NCBI RefSeq assembly: GCF_000720135.1
Contig: NZ_JOIU01000015.1
Coordinates: 186,001 to 250,000 of the forward strand
Length of the DNA stretch: 64,000 nucleotides
DNA from: Streptomyces sp. NRRL S-1022
Lineage (GTDB): Bacteria; Actinomycetota; Actinomycetes; Streptomycetales; Streptomycetaceae
Direction: 5' to 3'
This document shows positions 17,503 to 26,090 of the stretch, piece after piece. The position numbers and the translations under genes were made by a program. A model generated the notes under the pieces. That model was not told where the DNA came from, searched no databases, and was given only the letters and a program-made list of their open reading frames with translations. The first letter of the stretch is position 1. Each line of letters begins with the position of its first letter.

Positions 17503-19976
17503 GTCAGCCGGGGCAGAACTGCCAGCGACCGGGCTGCGAAGGGTCGTACGAGGACGTCGGCGGCGGCGAGCTGTACTGCGACACGTGCGGTCTCGCGCCC
17601 GTGGTGTCGGCCGGGGGCCGGCCCTCCGGGGAAGGCATGGTGGGCTCGCCGCCCACCGGGGTCACCCGGGCGGCCTCGGACAGCGGCAGTTCGCGCAGCT
17701 CCCGGACGTCCTCGCAGTCGTCGAAGTCGCGCCGCTCGGTCTCCGGGCGGCTGTCCCGGTCGCTGTCGGGAAAGCCCACGGGCCGCTCGGTCTCGGTGCG
17801 CAGCTCCGGCTCCTCCTCCGGCGCCGCCACGCGCGGGCGGCTGGGCGCCGGGCTGGTCTCCGTGCCGCAGGTGCCGCGGCCCGACCCGCGTGCGATGGTG
17901 CTGGACAACCCGGAGGTGCCCGAGCGGAAGCGGTTCTGCTCGCGGTCGGACTGCGGGGCGCCGGTCGGCCGGGCCCGGGGCGACCGGCCGGGCCGCACGG
18001 AGGGGTTCTGCACCAAGTGCGGGCACCCGTACTCCTTCGTGCCCAAGCTGCGGGCCGGGGACATCGTGCACGGCCAGTACGAGGTGGCGGGCTGCCTCGC
18101 GCACGGCGGGCTCGGCTGGATCTACCTCGCCGTGGACCGGGCCGTCTCCGACCGGTGGGTGGTGCTCAAGGGCCTGCTGGACACCGGTGACCAGGACGCG
18201 ATGGCCGCGGCGATCTCCGAGCGGCGGTTCCTCGCGGAGATCGAGCACGCCAACATCGTGCGGATCTACAACTTCGTGGAGCACCTGGACCAGCGCACCG
18301 GCTCCCTCGACGGCTACATCGTCATGGAGTACGTCGGCGGCAAGTCCCTGAAGGAGATCGCCAACTCCCGCCGGGCACCCGACGGCCGGCGGGATCCGCT
18401 GCCGGTGGAGCAGGCCTGCGCGTACGGCATCGAGGCGCTGGAGGCGCTCGGCCACCTGCACAGCCGGAACCTGCTGTACTGCGACTTCAAGGTCGACAAC
18501 GCCATCCAGACCGAGGACCAGCTCAAGCTGATCGACATGGGCGCGGTCCGCCGGATGGACGACGTGGAGTCGGCGATCTACGGCACGGTCGGCTACCAGG
18601 CGCCGGAGGTCGGCGAGGCCGGCCCGTCGGTGGCCAGCGACCTGTACACGGTGGGCCGTACGCTCGCCGTGCTGACCTTCGACTTCCAGGGCTACACGAA
18701 CGTCTACGCGGACTCCCTGCCGGACCCCGACAGCATCGACGTCTTCCACCGGTACGAGTCCTTCTACCGGCTCCTGGTCCGCGCCACCGACCCCGACCCG
18801 GCGCGCCGGTTCGCCACCGCGCAGGAGATGGCCGAGCAGCTGACGGGCGTGCTGCGGGAGGTCGTCGCCCTCCAGACCGGGCGCCCCCGGCCCGCGCTGT
18901 CGACACTGTTCGGACCGGAGCTGAAGGTCACCGACACCGAGCTGTTCCCGCGGCTGGACGCGGACGTGTCCCGGCTGGGCGCCCGTCCGGTGCGCAAGGG
19001 GCAGGGCGCCGCCCCGGCCCTCCACCCGCCGGCCCTCGTCGAACCCGTCGACACCCCGGCCGCCGCGCTCGCCCTGCCGGTGCCGCTGGTCGACCCGGCG
19101 GACCCCAGCGCCGGCTTCCTCGCGGGCCTGTCGGCCTCCGCGCCCGCCGAACTGATGACCGCGCTGGCCGCCGCGCCCGCGCAGACCGTGGAGACCCGGC
19201 TGCGGCAGATCCGTGCCCGGCTGGAGAGCGCCGACCCCCAGGGCGCGGCGACGAGCCTCGCCGAACTGGACGAGGAACGGCCGGACGACTGGCGGGTGGT
19301 GTGGTACCGGGGCGTGGCCGCCCTGGTCACCGGCGACTTCGAGGGTGCCGCGCTCGCCTTCGACGCGGTCTACGACGCCTTCCCGGGCGAGGCCGCGCCG
19401 AAGCTGGCGCTCGCCCTGTGCGCGGAGGTGCTGGGCCAGCTGGACAACGCGGCCGAGTACTACCGCCTGGTGTGGACGACCGACCCGAGCTTCGTGAGCG
19501 CCGCGTTCGGGCTGGCCCGGGTGCAGCTCGCGGCCGGGGACCGGAGCGGGGCCGTGGGGACGCTGGAGTCGGTGCCGGAGTCGTCCATCCACTACACGGC
19601 CGCCCGGGTCGCCGCCGTCCGGGCCAGGATCGCCCGGCGCACGGCGGACACGGGTGACGTACCGTTCCTGGACGACCTGACGGCCGCCGCCGGTCAGGTC
19701 GAGGCACTCCAGGCGTACGGCCTGGACCCGGCGCGGCGCGAGCGGTTGTCGGCGGAAGTGCTCGGCTGCGCGCTGGACTGGATACTCTCCGGGGGTCAGG
19801 GCACCGGGCCGGCCGTCGGAGGCCGGGTGCTGCTGGGCAGCGGTCTGGACGAGCGGGGTCTCCGCTTCGGTCTGGAGCGCGCCTACCGCACGCTGGCGCG
19901 GCTGGCGACCGGCGGCGAGGAGAGGATCGAGCTGGTGGAACGGGCCAACCGTTACCGCCCCCGGACGTGGGTGTAG
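17499..19976 (+). CDS. pknG: PknG-type Ser/Thr protein kinase with zinc ribbons and TPR tail
   Basis: This is an 825-residue cytosolic kinase. It contains an N-terminal zinc ribbon (Cys13, Cys27, Cys30), a Ser-rich disordered stretch (about 55-112), and a rubredoxin-like pair (Cys147/Cys152 and Cys171/Cys174). The kinase domain runs about 190-490 and a helical TPR-like region about 565-815. Kinase signs are the Gly loop AHGGLGWIYLA, Lys224, catalytic loop YCDFKVDN (Asp329, Asn334) and LIDMGAV (Asp347). The residue before Asp329 is Cys, not Arg, as in non-RD PknG. Rubredoxin-kinase-TPR order is diagnostic of PknG. In mycobacteria PknG phosphorylates the FHA protein GarA to control the TCA cycle and glutamate metabolism. 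ATG 17499 overlaps the coiled-coil gene. Confidence 0.88.
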   Translation: MSQPGQNCQRPGCEGSYEDVGGGELYCDTCGLAPVVSAGGRPSGEGMVGSPPTGVTRAASDSGSSRSSRTSSQSSKSRRSVSGRLSRSLSGKPTGRSVSVRSSGSSSGAATRGRLGAGLVSVPQVPRPDPRAMVLDNPEVPERKRFCSRSDCGAPVGRARGDRPGRTEGFCTKCGHPYSFVPKLRAGDIVHGQYEVAGCLAHGGLGWIYLAVDRAVSDRWVVLKGLLDTGDQDAMAAAISERRFLAEIEHANIVRIYNFVEHLDQRTGSLDGYIVMEYVGGKSLKEIANSRRAPDGRRDPLPVEQACAYGIEALEALGHLHSRNLLYCDFKVDNAIQTEDQLKLIDMGAVRRMDDVESAIYGTVGYQAPEVGEAGPSVASDLYTVGRTLAVLTFDFQGYTNVYADSLPDPDSIDVFHRYESFYRLLVRATDPDPARRFATAQEMAEQLTGVLREVVALQTGRPRPALSTLFGPELKVTDTELFPRLDADVSRLGARPVRKGQGAAPALHPPALVEPVDTPAAALALPVPLVDPADPSAGFLAGLSASAPAELMTALAAAPAQTVETRLRQIRARLESADPQGAATSLAELDEERPDDWRVVWYRGVAALVTGDFEGAALAFDAVYDAFPGEAAPKLALALCAEVLGQLDNAAEYYRLVWTTDPSFVSAAFGLARVQLAAGDRSGAVGTLESVPESSIHYTAARVAAVRARIARRTADTGDVPFLDDLTAAAGQVEALQAYGLDPARRERLSAEVLGCALDWILSGGQGTGPAVGGRVLLGSGLDERGLRFGLERAYRTLARLATGGEERIELVERANRYRPRTWV

Positions 19977-19979
19977 TCG

Positions 19980-21221
19980 ATGTCGCAGATGCCCCAGCAG
20001 GCCGCACTGCCGAAGTGCCCGAGCTGCGCGGAGCCCGTGGAGCCGGGCGACCTGTACTGCGGAGCGTGCGGATACGACCTTTCGGTGGTCCCCGCCGCGC
20101 CGCAGGACCAGCAGGACCACCCGACGCTCACCATGACCGGCTCCGGCACGCCCGGCTCCGGCACGGCCGGTGACGGCACGCCCGGGGACGGCACGGCCGG
20201 GCAGGCTTCCGGAGTGCGGTTCGACCGGCCGGCCGAACCCGACGAGTACCCGCTGCAGGCGCCGGACCCGCGGCTGGCCGCCGGTGCCCCCGCCCCGGCC
20301 GATCCGGCGCAGGTCTGTGTGGCCTGCCGGGCGGGCCATGTGGACGGCGACGGCTACTGCGAGAACTGCGGGCACGCCCAGCCCCGCGAACGCGACCACG
20401 TGGAGCGGGAGTCGGGCCCGGTCGCCGCCGTCAGCGACCGCGGGCTGCGCCACCACCGCAACGAGGACGCCTTCGCCGTCGGCCACACCGCGCTGCCCGA
20501 CGGCACCCCGGCGGCGGTGGCGATCGTCTGCGACGGCGTGTCCTCCGCGACCCGCCCGGACGACGCCTCCCTGGCCGCCTCCCAGGCGGCAGGTGACACC
20601 CTGCTGGCCGCGCTGCCCCGCGGCACCCACCCGCAGCAGGCCATGCACGAGGCGATCGTCGCCGCCGCGCAGGCCGTCAACGCGCTCGCCGAGGAGCCCG
20701 CCACGGCCCGCGAGCACGCCCCGCACCAGAACGCCCCGGCGTGCACGATCGTCGGCGCGGTGGTCACCCCCGGGCTGCTGGTCGTCGGCTGGGTCGGCGA
20801 CAGCCGGGTCTACTGGGTGCCCACCGACCGCGGCGCACCGCCCGCCCGGCTCACCGAGGACGACTCCTGGGCCGCGCAGATGGTGGCCGCCGGCCTGATG
20901 AGCGAGGCCGAGGCGTACGCCGACGAGCGCGCCCACGCGATCACCGGCTGGCTCGGCGCGGACGCCTACGAACTGGAGCCGCACACCGCCTCGTTCAAAC
21001 CGGACCGGCCGGGCGCGGTCGTGGTGTGCACCGACGGACTGTGGAACTACGCGGAGACGGCCGAGGAGATGTCCGAGGTCGTCCCGGCGGACGCGGCGGC
21101 CCGCCCGCTGCACAGCGCCCGGGTGCTGGTGGGGCACGCCCTGGACGGCGGGGGCCACGACAACGTAACAGTGGCGGTCCTGCCGTTCCCGGCGCCGCCG
21201 CAGGGGGCAGGATCGGCCTGA
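19980..21221 (+). CDS. PP2C-family Ser/Thr phosphatase with two zinc ribbons
   Basis: This is a 413-residue protein. Two zinc ribbons (CPSCAEP..YCGACGYD near residues 13-32 and CVACRAG..YCENCG near 113-130) flank a disordered Gly/Thr linker. A PP2C domain follows, with the metal-binding motifs SDRGLRHHRNEDAF, VCDGVSS, GWVGDSRVYW, VCTDGLWNY and GGHDNVTVAVL. It starts 3 nt after pknG. Position implies it reverses PknG phosphorylation. The shared zinc-ribbon style with PknG and the FHA protein suggests common docking, which is inference. Confidence 0.87.
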   Translation: MSQMPQQAALPKCPSCAEPVEPGDLYCGACGYDLSVVPAAPQDQQDHPTLTMTGSGTPGSGTAGDGTPGDGTAGQASGVRFDRPAEPDEYPLQAPDPRLAAGAPAPADPAQVCVACRAGHVDGDGYCENCGHAQPRERDHVERESGPVAAVSDRGLRHHRNEDAFAVGHTALPDGTPAAVAIVCDGVSSATRPDDASLAASQAAGDTLLAALPRGTHPQQAMHEAIVAAAQAVNALAEEPATAREHAPHQNAPACTIVGAVVTPGLLVVGWVGDSRVYWVPTDRGAPPARLTEDDSWAAQMVAAGLMSEAEAYADERAHAITGWLGADAYELEPHTASFKPDRPGAVVVCTDGLWNYAETAEEMSEVVPADAAARPLHSARVLVGHALDGGGHDNVTVAVLPFPAPPQGAGSA

Positions 21222-21334
21222 GGGCCGTATCCGAGGGGGAACGGCACGGGGAAGCCGGGGCGGACCGGAGGGGACCGGTCCGCTGACAGCCAGCGCCCCG
21301 CGTGGGCGGGGTGTCGAGGGGGATGCGATCAAGC

Positions 21335-22678
21335 ATGGCCAATTTCGCGAAGTCGAACGTGCCGCAGTTCTCGGTGGACGTCTACCAGAACGAGTACCTG
21401 CCCGAGGGCGGCAGCGAGGTCAACGCCATCGTCACGGTGAGCGCGACCGGCGGCGGCACCACCGGCAGCACGGTCTCCGCGCCCGTGTACCCGCCGGGAC
21501 GGCGGCCCTCCGCCGCGGTGGCGCTCATGGTGGACTGCTCGGGCTCCATGGACTATCCGCCGGCCAAGATGCTGGGCGCCCGGGACGCCACCGCCGCCGC
21601 GATCGACGCCCTGCGCGACGGCACCTTCTTCGCGGTGATCGGCGGCACGCACGTGGCCACCGAGGTCTACCCGGGCGCCGGGCGGCTCGCGGTCGCCGAC
21701 GCCATCACCCGGGAACAGGCCAAGCAGGCGCTGCGCCGGCTGAGCGCGGGCGGCGGTACGGCCATCGGCACCTGGCTGCGGCTCGCCGACCGGCTGCTGT
21801 CCTCGGCGGACGTCGGCATCCGGCACGGCATCCTGCTCACCGACGGCCGCAACGAGCACGAGTCGGCGCAGGACCTGCGGGCCACGCTGGACGCCTGCGC
21901 CGGCCGGTTCACGTGTGACGCGCGCGGCGTGGGCACCGACTGGGAAGTGAAAGAAGTCACAGCGATCGCCTCGGCGCTGCTCGGCACCGCCGACATCGTC
22001 GCCGACCCGGCGGGCCTGGCCGCCGACTTCACGCAGATGATGGAGACCGCGATGGGCAAGGAGGTCGCCGACGTCGCCCTGCGGGTGTGGACGCCGGTCG
22101 GCACGGCCATCCGGTTCGTCAAGCAAGTCGCCCCCAGCATGGAGGACTTGACCGACCGCCGCACCGAGGCCGGGCCGCGCGCCGGGGACTACCCGACCGG
22201 GTCCTGGGGCGACGAGTCCCGCGACTACCACCTGTGCGTGACGGTCCCGCCGGCCGGGCTCGGCCGGGAGATGCTCGCCGCGCGGGTCTCGTTGGTGATT
22301 CCGCAAACGGACGGATCAGCACAAAGCCTCGGCGCGCAGGGGCTGGTACGGGCCGTGTGGACCGACGACATGGCCGCCTCCACCTCGATCAACGCGCAAG
22401 TCGCCCACTACACCGGGCAGGCCGAACTGGCCCAAGTCATTCAGAAGGGCCTCGACCTTCGCAAAGCGGGTGATTTCGATGAAGCAACGGCCAAACTGGG
22501 GCGGGCCGTTCAGCTCGCGAGCGCCTCGGGGAACGCGGATACTGCGAAACTGCTTGCGAAGGTGGTGGACGTGGTCGACGCCGCGACAGGTACTGTGCGG
22601 TTGAAGACGAGGGTCGCGGAGGCGGACGAGATGACTCTGGAGACCCGGTCCACCAAGACTGTTCGTGTGAAGAAGTGA
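21335..22678 (+). CDS. VWA-domain protein of the PknG operon
   Basis: This is a 447-residue cytosolic protein. A von Willebrand factor A domain spans about residues 60-240, with the metal-ion site DCSGSM, a downstream Thr in GGGTAIGTW and the Asp of LLTDGRNE. A beta-rich domain and a C-terminal helical segment (about 355-420) follow. ATG 21335 begins MANFAKSNVPQFS; the in-frame ATG at 21323 is less well spaced from GAGGGGG. VWA proteins often gather complexes, and between a phosphatase and an FHA protein it may be an assembly factor. It shares the operon, with a 113-nt gap upstream. Confidence 0.85.
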   Translation: MANFAKSNVPQFSVDVYQNEYLPEGGSEVNAIVTVSATGGGTTGSTVSAPVYPPGRRPSAAVALMVDCSGSMDYPPAKMLGARDATAAAIDALRDGTFFAVIGGTHVATEVYPGAGRLAVADAITREQAKQALRRLSAGGGTAIGTWLRLADRLLSSADVGIRHGILLTDGRNEHESAQDLRATLDACAGRFTCDARGVGTDWEVKEVTAIASALLGTADIVADPAGLAADFTQMMETAMGKEVADVALRVWTPVGTAIRFVKQVAPSMEDLTDRRTEAGPRAGDYPTGSWGDESRDYHLCVTVPPAGLGREMLAARVSLVIPQTDGSAQSLGAQGLVRAVWTDDMAASTSINAQVAHYTGQAELAQVIQKGLDLRKAGDFDEATAKLGRAVQLASASGNADTAKLLAKVVDVVDAATGTVRLKTRVAEADEMTLETRSTKTVRVKK

Positions 22679-22712
22679 CCCTCGCAAGCGTAGGAGAAGG
22701 GGAAGCACCGAC

Positions 22713-24473
22713 ATGCCGACCTGCCCGAACGGACACCAGTCGGGTTCCGACGACTGGTGCGAGGTCTGCGGTCACCGCATGGCCGGTGCCGTACCTCCCC
22801 CTCCGCCGCCGCCCCCGGCCGGCGGCTACGGCTTCCCGCCGCCCGCGGGTGCCGCCGGCCGGCCCGGTCCGGCCGGCGGGGACCCCGAGCCGGAGCTGTG
22901 CCCGCAGTGCCGTACGCCCCGTGAGGGCGGCGCGCCCTTCTGCGAGGAGTGCCGGTGGAACTTCCTGACCAACACGGCGACGTCCTACACCCCGGCCGCC
23001 CCGCGTCCGCCGCAGCCGCGGTTCCAGCCGCCGAGCACGACGTACGGCGGCGGTGACGGGTACGAGTACCAGGGCTCGCGGCCCTCGCAGGTGAACCGGC
23101 CGGCCGAGCCGATCCCGTCCTTCGGCAGCGAGCCGTCGGGCCCGACGCCGTTCGGCGGCGACCGCGCCCCGTCCGGCCCGCCGACCTCCCCCGGCCCGCC
23201 CCCCTTCGGCGGCGGCAACCAGCGCCCGCCCGGCCCCCCGCCGGGCTTCGGCGCCGGTCCGGGGCAGGGTCCCGGCCAGGGTCAGGGCCCCGGCGGCCCC
23301 TCCGGCTTCGGCGGCGGTCCGGGGCAGGGCCAGGGTCAGGGTGGTTCCTCCGGCTTCGGCGGCGGTCCGGGGCAGGGTCCCGGTCAGGGACAAGGACCCG
23401 GCGGCCCCTCCGGCTTCGGTAGCGGACCCGGCCAGGGCCAGGGTCAGGGTGGTTCCTCCGGCTTCGGCGGCGGTCAGGGTCAGGGTCAGGGCCCCAGTGG
23501 CCCGTCCGGCTTCGGCGGCGGTCCGGGGCAGCGTCCCGGGCAGGGTCAGGGTCAGGGCCCCGGCGGCCCGTCCGGCTTCGGCGGCGGACCCGGTCAGGGT
23601 GGTCCCGGCGCCGGTGGGCCGTCCGGGTTCGGCGGTGGTCCGGGGCAAGGACAGGGGCCGGGACAGGGCCGGGATCAGGGACAGGGTCCGGGTCAGGGCC
23701 AGGGACCCGGTCAGGGATTCGGTGGGCCTGGGCAGGGTCCCGGCGGCCCGTCCGCGCCCCCGGCCTTCGGGCGCGAGCCCTCCCGTCCCGGTGCTCCCAC
23801 GCCGCCCGGCCCCTCCGGCTTCGGCGGTGCCCCGCAGGGGTTCCAGCAGGCCGGGGCGTCGGCTCCGCCCGCGTTCCCGCGCGAGACCGGCCGCCCGCCG
23901 GCGGGCGACGACGACTGGGTGATCTCCCCGCCGTCGTCCCCCGGCCAGGGCGCCCCGGGTCAGGGTCCCGGCGGTCAGGGCGGCGGCTACGGCTACCCGC
24001 ACCCCGGTGGCACCCAGGCCCCCGCCGGCCCCGGCGGCTTCCCGCAGGCACCGCATGCCTCCCAGCCGGCCACCTGGACGGCGACCATCGGCCCGGACCG
24101 CGAGTACTTCATGGCGATGATGCACCGCTCCGGCCCCGAGGCCGCCGGCCTGAACCTGCCCGCGTACTCGCCCGAGCAGCAGCGCACGCTCTCCGGCAAC
24201 CAGGTCACCATCGGCCGCCGCCGGCACTCCACGGGCGACACCCCCGACATCGACCTGTCGGTGCCGCCGGAGGACCCGGGCGTCTCGCACCAGCACGCGG
24301 TGCTGGTGCAGCAGCCGGACGGCAGCTGGGCGGTCGTCGACCAGAACTCGACGAACGGCACCACGGTCAACATGTCGGAGGAGCCGATCCAGCCGTTCGT
24401 GCCGGTCCCGCTCCAGGACGGCGACCGGGTGCACGTGGGCGCCTGGACGACGATCACCGTCCGCCGGGGCTGA
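22713..24473 (+). CDS. FHA-domain protein with zinc ribbons and a Gly/Pro/Gln repeat linker
   Basis: This is a 586-residue protein. It has two N-terminal zinc ribbons (CPNGHQ..WCEVCG at about 4-23 and CPQCRTP..FCEECRW at about 69-88) and a low-complexity region of about 400 residues. The central part of that region repeats Gly-Pro-Gln and PSGFGGG blocks. A C-terminal FHA domain (about 505-585) shows VTIGRRR, GVSHQHAVL and DQNSTNGTTVN, the phosphothreonine-binding signature. As reader at the end of the kinase/phosphatase operon it is the obvious PknG substrate or partner, by analogy with GarA, which is far smaller. Start ATG 22713 after AGGAGAAGGGG. Confidence 0.87.
   Translation: MPTCPNGHQSGSDDWCEVCGHRMAGAVPPPPPPPPAGGYGFPPPAGAAGRPGPAGGDPEPELCPQCRTPREGGAPFCEECRWNFLTNTATSYTPAAPRPPQPRFQPPSTTYGGGDGYEYQGSRPSQVNRPAEPIPSFGSEPSGPTPFGGDRAPSGPPTSPGPPPFGGGNQRPPGPPPGFGAGPGQGPGQGQGPGGPSGFGGGPGQGQGQGGSSGFGGGPGQGPGQGQGPGGPSGFGSGPGQGQGQGGSSGFGGGQGQGQGPSGPSGFGGGPGQRPGQGQGQGPGGPSGFGGGPGQGGPGAGGPSGFGGGPGQGQGPGQGRDQGQGPGQGQGPGQGFGGPGQGPGGPSAPPAFGREPSRPGAPTPPGPSGFGGAPQGFQQAGASAPPAFPRETGRPPAGDDDWVISPPSSPGQGAPGQGPGGQGGGYGYPHPGGTQAPAGPGGFPQAPHASQPATWTATIGPDREYFMAMMHRSGPEAAGLNLPAYSPEQQRTLSGNQVTIGRRRHSTGDTPDIDLSVPPEDPGVSHQHAVLVQQPDGSWAVVDQNSTNGTTVNMSEEPIQPFVPVPLQDGDRVHVGAWTTITVRRG
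23250..23760 (+). repeat. Imperfect tandem repeats encoding the Gly/Pro/Gln linker
   Basis: This is a direct repeat array inside the FHA gene. Blocks of GGTCAGGG-type hexamers alternate with a copy encoding GPSGFGGG. About eight copies of the SGFG motif are visible and the spacer lengths vary. Such arrays expand and contract by slippage, so linker length may vary between strains. Confidence 0.7.
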
Positions 24474-24480
24474 ACCGCGC

Positions 24481-25458
24481 TCAGGGCAGGGGCCAGGCGT
24501 ACGGCCCCTGCGGGTCGTCCAGCCACGCCCGAGCGTGTCCGCCGGCGACCGTGACGCCGTAGCGCCCGCGGTCCGGCCCGCCCTCGCGCTCCCACAGGGC
24601 GTACGCCTCCCGCGGGCCGAGGGTGCCCCGGGTCAGCGCGAGCAGGAAGCGGAACGGTTCCTGCCGGCGAGCCCGGCCCGGCAGCCCGGCCAGGCGGACG
24701 CCCTCGGGCTCCGCCCTGCCCTCGCCGCGCAGCGGCACGAAGAAGGCGCCCCCGGGCAGGAAGCGGCCCTCGGCGTGCTCCGCGTCCCGCACGGTCAGGG
24801 CGAGCAGGCCGGTGGCGAGCGGGGTGAGGACGCGCGCGCCGGGGCGGCACTGGGCGAGCCAGGCGCGCGGCACCGTGGGCAGTTCGCAGGTGGCGATGAT
24901 CCGGTCGAAGGGGGCGCGTTCGGGCACTCCGCGCGCGCCGTCGCCGGTGACGACGACCGGGTGGTATCCGGCCGCGGCGAGGTGCTGCCGGGCCGACTCG
25001 GTGATCTCCGGTTCCAGGTCGACGGTGGTGACGAGGTCGCCGGCGCCGAGCCGGTGGGCGAGCAGGGCCGCGTTGTAGCCGGTGCCGGCGCCCACCTCCA
25101 GGACCCGGTCGCCGTCCTCGACCCGCAGGGCGACCAGCATCCGGGCCATCAGGGAGGGCTGGCTGCTGGAGGAGACCAGCTCGCCGTCGCGCAGCCGGGT
25201 GGCCAGCGGTTCGTCGGCGTAGGCCCCGCGCACCCAGCGTTCCCGGGCCTCGCGGTCGGTGCTCTCGCCCCAGCGGCGCTCGTAGCCACGCGCCCCCGCG
25301 ACGTAGTAGTACGGCACGAACAGGTGCCGGGGCACGGCCGCGAACGCCTCCCGCCACACCGGGTCCGCGGCCCAGGCGCCGTCGGCGTCGATCTCCCGCA
25401 CCAGCGCGGCCCGTGCCGCGTCGGCGAGGGCCTCGATCTCCGTGTCGTGGGCACCCAT
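24481..25458 (-). CDS. Protein-L-isoaspartate O-methyltransferase-like protein
   Basis: This is a 325-residue SAM-dependent methyltransferase of the PCMT superfamily. SAM motif I is RVLEVGAGTGYNAALLA (about residues 118-134), preceded by the family-typical region SSSSQPSLMARML. VTTVDLEPEI is motif II. A C-terminal extension of about 130 residues follows the core and is typical of the actinobacterial relatives. It may repair isoaspartyl residues or modify a peptide natural product; no such cluster is near. No ribosome site precedes ATG 25458, but TAGTGT ends 6 nt upstream, suggesting a leaderless transcript. It is convergent with the FHA gene. Confidence 0.8.
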   Translation of the reverse strand: MGAHDTEIEALADAARAALVREIDADGAWAADPVWREAFAAVPRHLFVPYYYVAGARGYERRWGESTDREARERWVRGAYADEPLATRLRDGELVSSSSQPSLMARMLVALRVEDGDRVLEVGAGTGYNAALLAHRLGAGDLVTTVDLEPEITESARQHLAAAGYHPVVVTGDGARGVPERAPFDRIIATCELPTVPRAWLAQCRPGARVLTPLATGLLALTVRDAEHAEGRFLPGGAFFVPLRGEGRAEPEGVRLAGLPGRARRQEPFRFLLALTRGTLGPREAYALWEREGGPDRGRYGVTVAGGHARAWLDDPQGPYAWPLP

Positions 25459-25464
25459 GAGTCC

Positions 25465-25470
25465 ACACTA
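25465..25470 (-). promoter_or_regulatory. Putative -10 box giving a leaderless methyltransferase mRNA
   Basis: TAGTGT on the minus strand is followed by 6 nt and then the ATG at 25458. A transcript starting at or next to the A of the ATG would have no leader, which explains the missing ribosome site. No clear -35 was identified. Confidence 0.4.
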
Positions 25471-25553
25471 GGGGCGGGCGGTCCGCGGGCCGGGGCGGCC
25501 GGGGTGGTCCTAGGCCTTGAGTCCTGGGTCGTCCCGTCTGAGACGATGGACGG

Positions 25554-25958
25554 GTGAATGAGATTCGGCGCGGCACGCTTCAGGAGCAGACCTTCTACGA
25601 GCAGGTCGGCGGGGAGGAGACCTTCCGCCGGCTCGTCCACCGTTTCTACGAGGGAGTCGCCGCGGACCCGCTGCTGCAGCCGATGTACCCGGAGGAGGAC
25701 CTGGGCCCGGCCGAGGAGCGGCTGGCCCTGTTCCTGATGCAGTACTGGGGCGGGCCCACGACGTACAGCGAGAACCGCGGCCACCCGCGGCTGCGGATGC
25801 GGCACGCGCCGTTCACCGTGGACCGGGCGGCGCACGACGCCTGGCTGCGGCACATGCGCACGGCGGTCGACGAGCTGGGGCTGTCCGAGGAGCACGAGCG
25901 GACGCTGTGGAACTACCTGACGTACGCCGCCGCGTCGATGGTGAACACCCCCGACTGA
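25554..25958 (+). CDS. glbO: Group II truncated haemoglobin
   Basis: This is a 134-residue truncated globin. The group II (GlbO/TrHbO) pattern is visible: YEQVGGEETFRRLVHRFYEGVA (interrupted here), MYPEEDL, the F helix region RLRMRHAPF with the proximal His, and YWGGPTTYSE with the distal Trp/Tyr pocket. Such proteins bind oxygen or detoxify NO/ROS near the respiratory chain. GTG start 25554 has no strong ribosome site. It is divergent from the methyltransferase, with only 95 nt between them. Confidence 0.88.
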   Translation: MNEIRRGTLQEQTFYEQVGGEETFRRLVHRFYEGVAADPLLQPMYPEEDLGPAEERLALFLMQYWGGPTTYSENRGHPRLRMRHAPFTVDRAAHDAWLRHMRTAVDELGLSEEHERTLWNYLTYAAASMVNTPD

Positions 25959-26090
25959 CGAGTCCCGACTGATCACCGGTCGCGCGACCGCGGTACCGGC
26001 GACACGCTCACGGCGTCTCGGGGGCGATCGGGACCGTCCGCACGCGTACGGCCGTCCGTACGCGTGCCTGAAGGCACCTGGGACGCCGGC

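Noticed and set aside
17418..21332. 1304-residue minus-strand open frame over the kinase and phosphatase genes
   Set aside because: It is the complement of pknG, PP2C and parts of their neighbours. It has low-complexity Arg/Gly/Val composition and no domain; this is a GC-skew shadow.
22437..24434. 665-residue minus-strand Thr/Leu/Gly repeat frame
   Set aside because: It is the complement of the Gly/Pro/Gln repeats of the FHA gene; the repeat period keeps it open.
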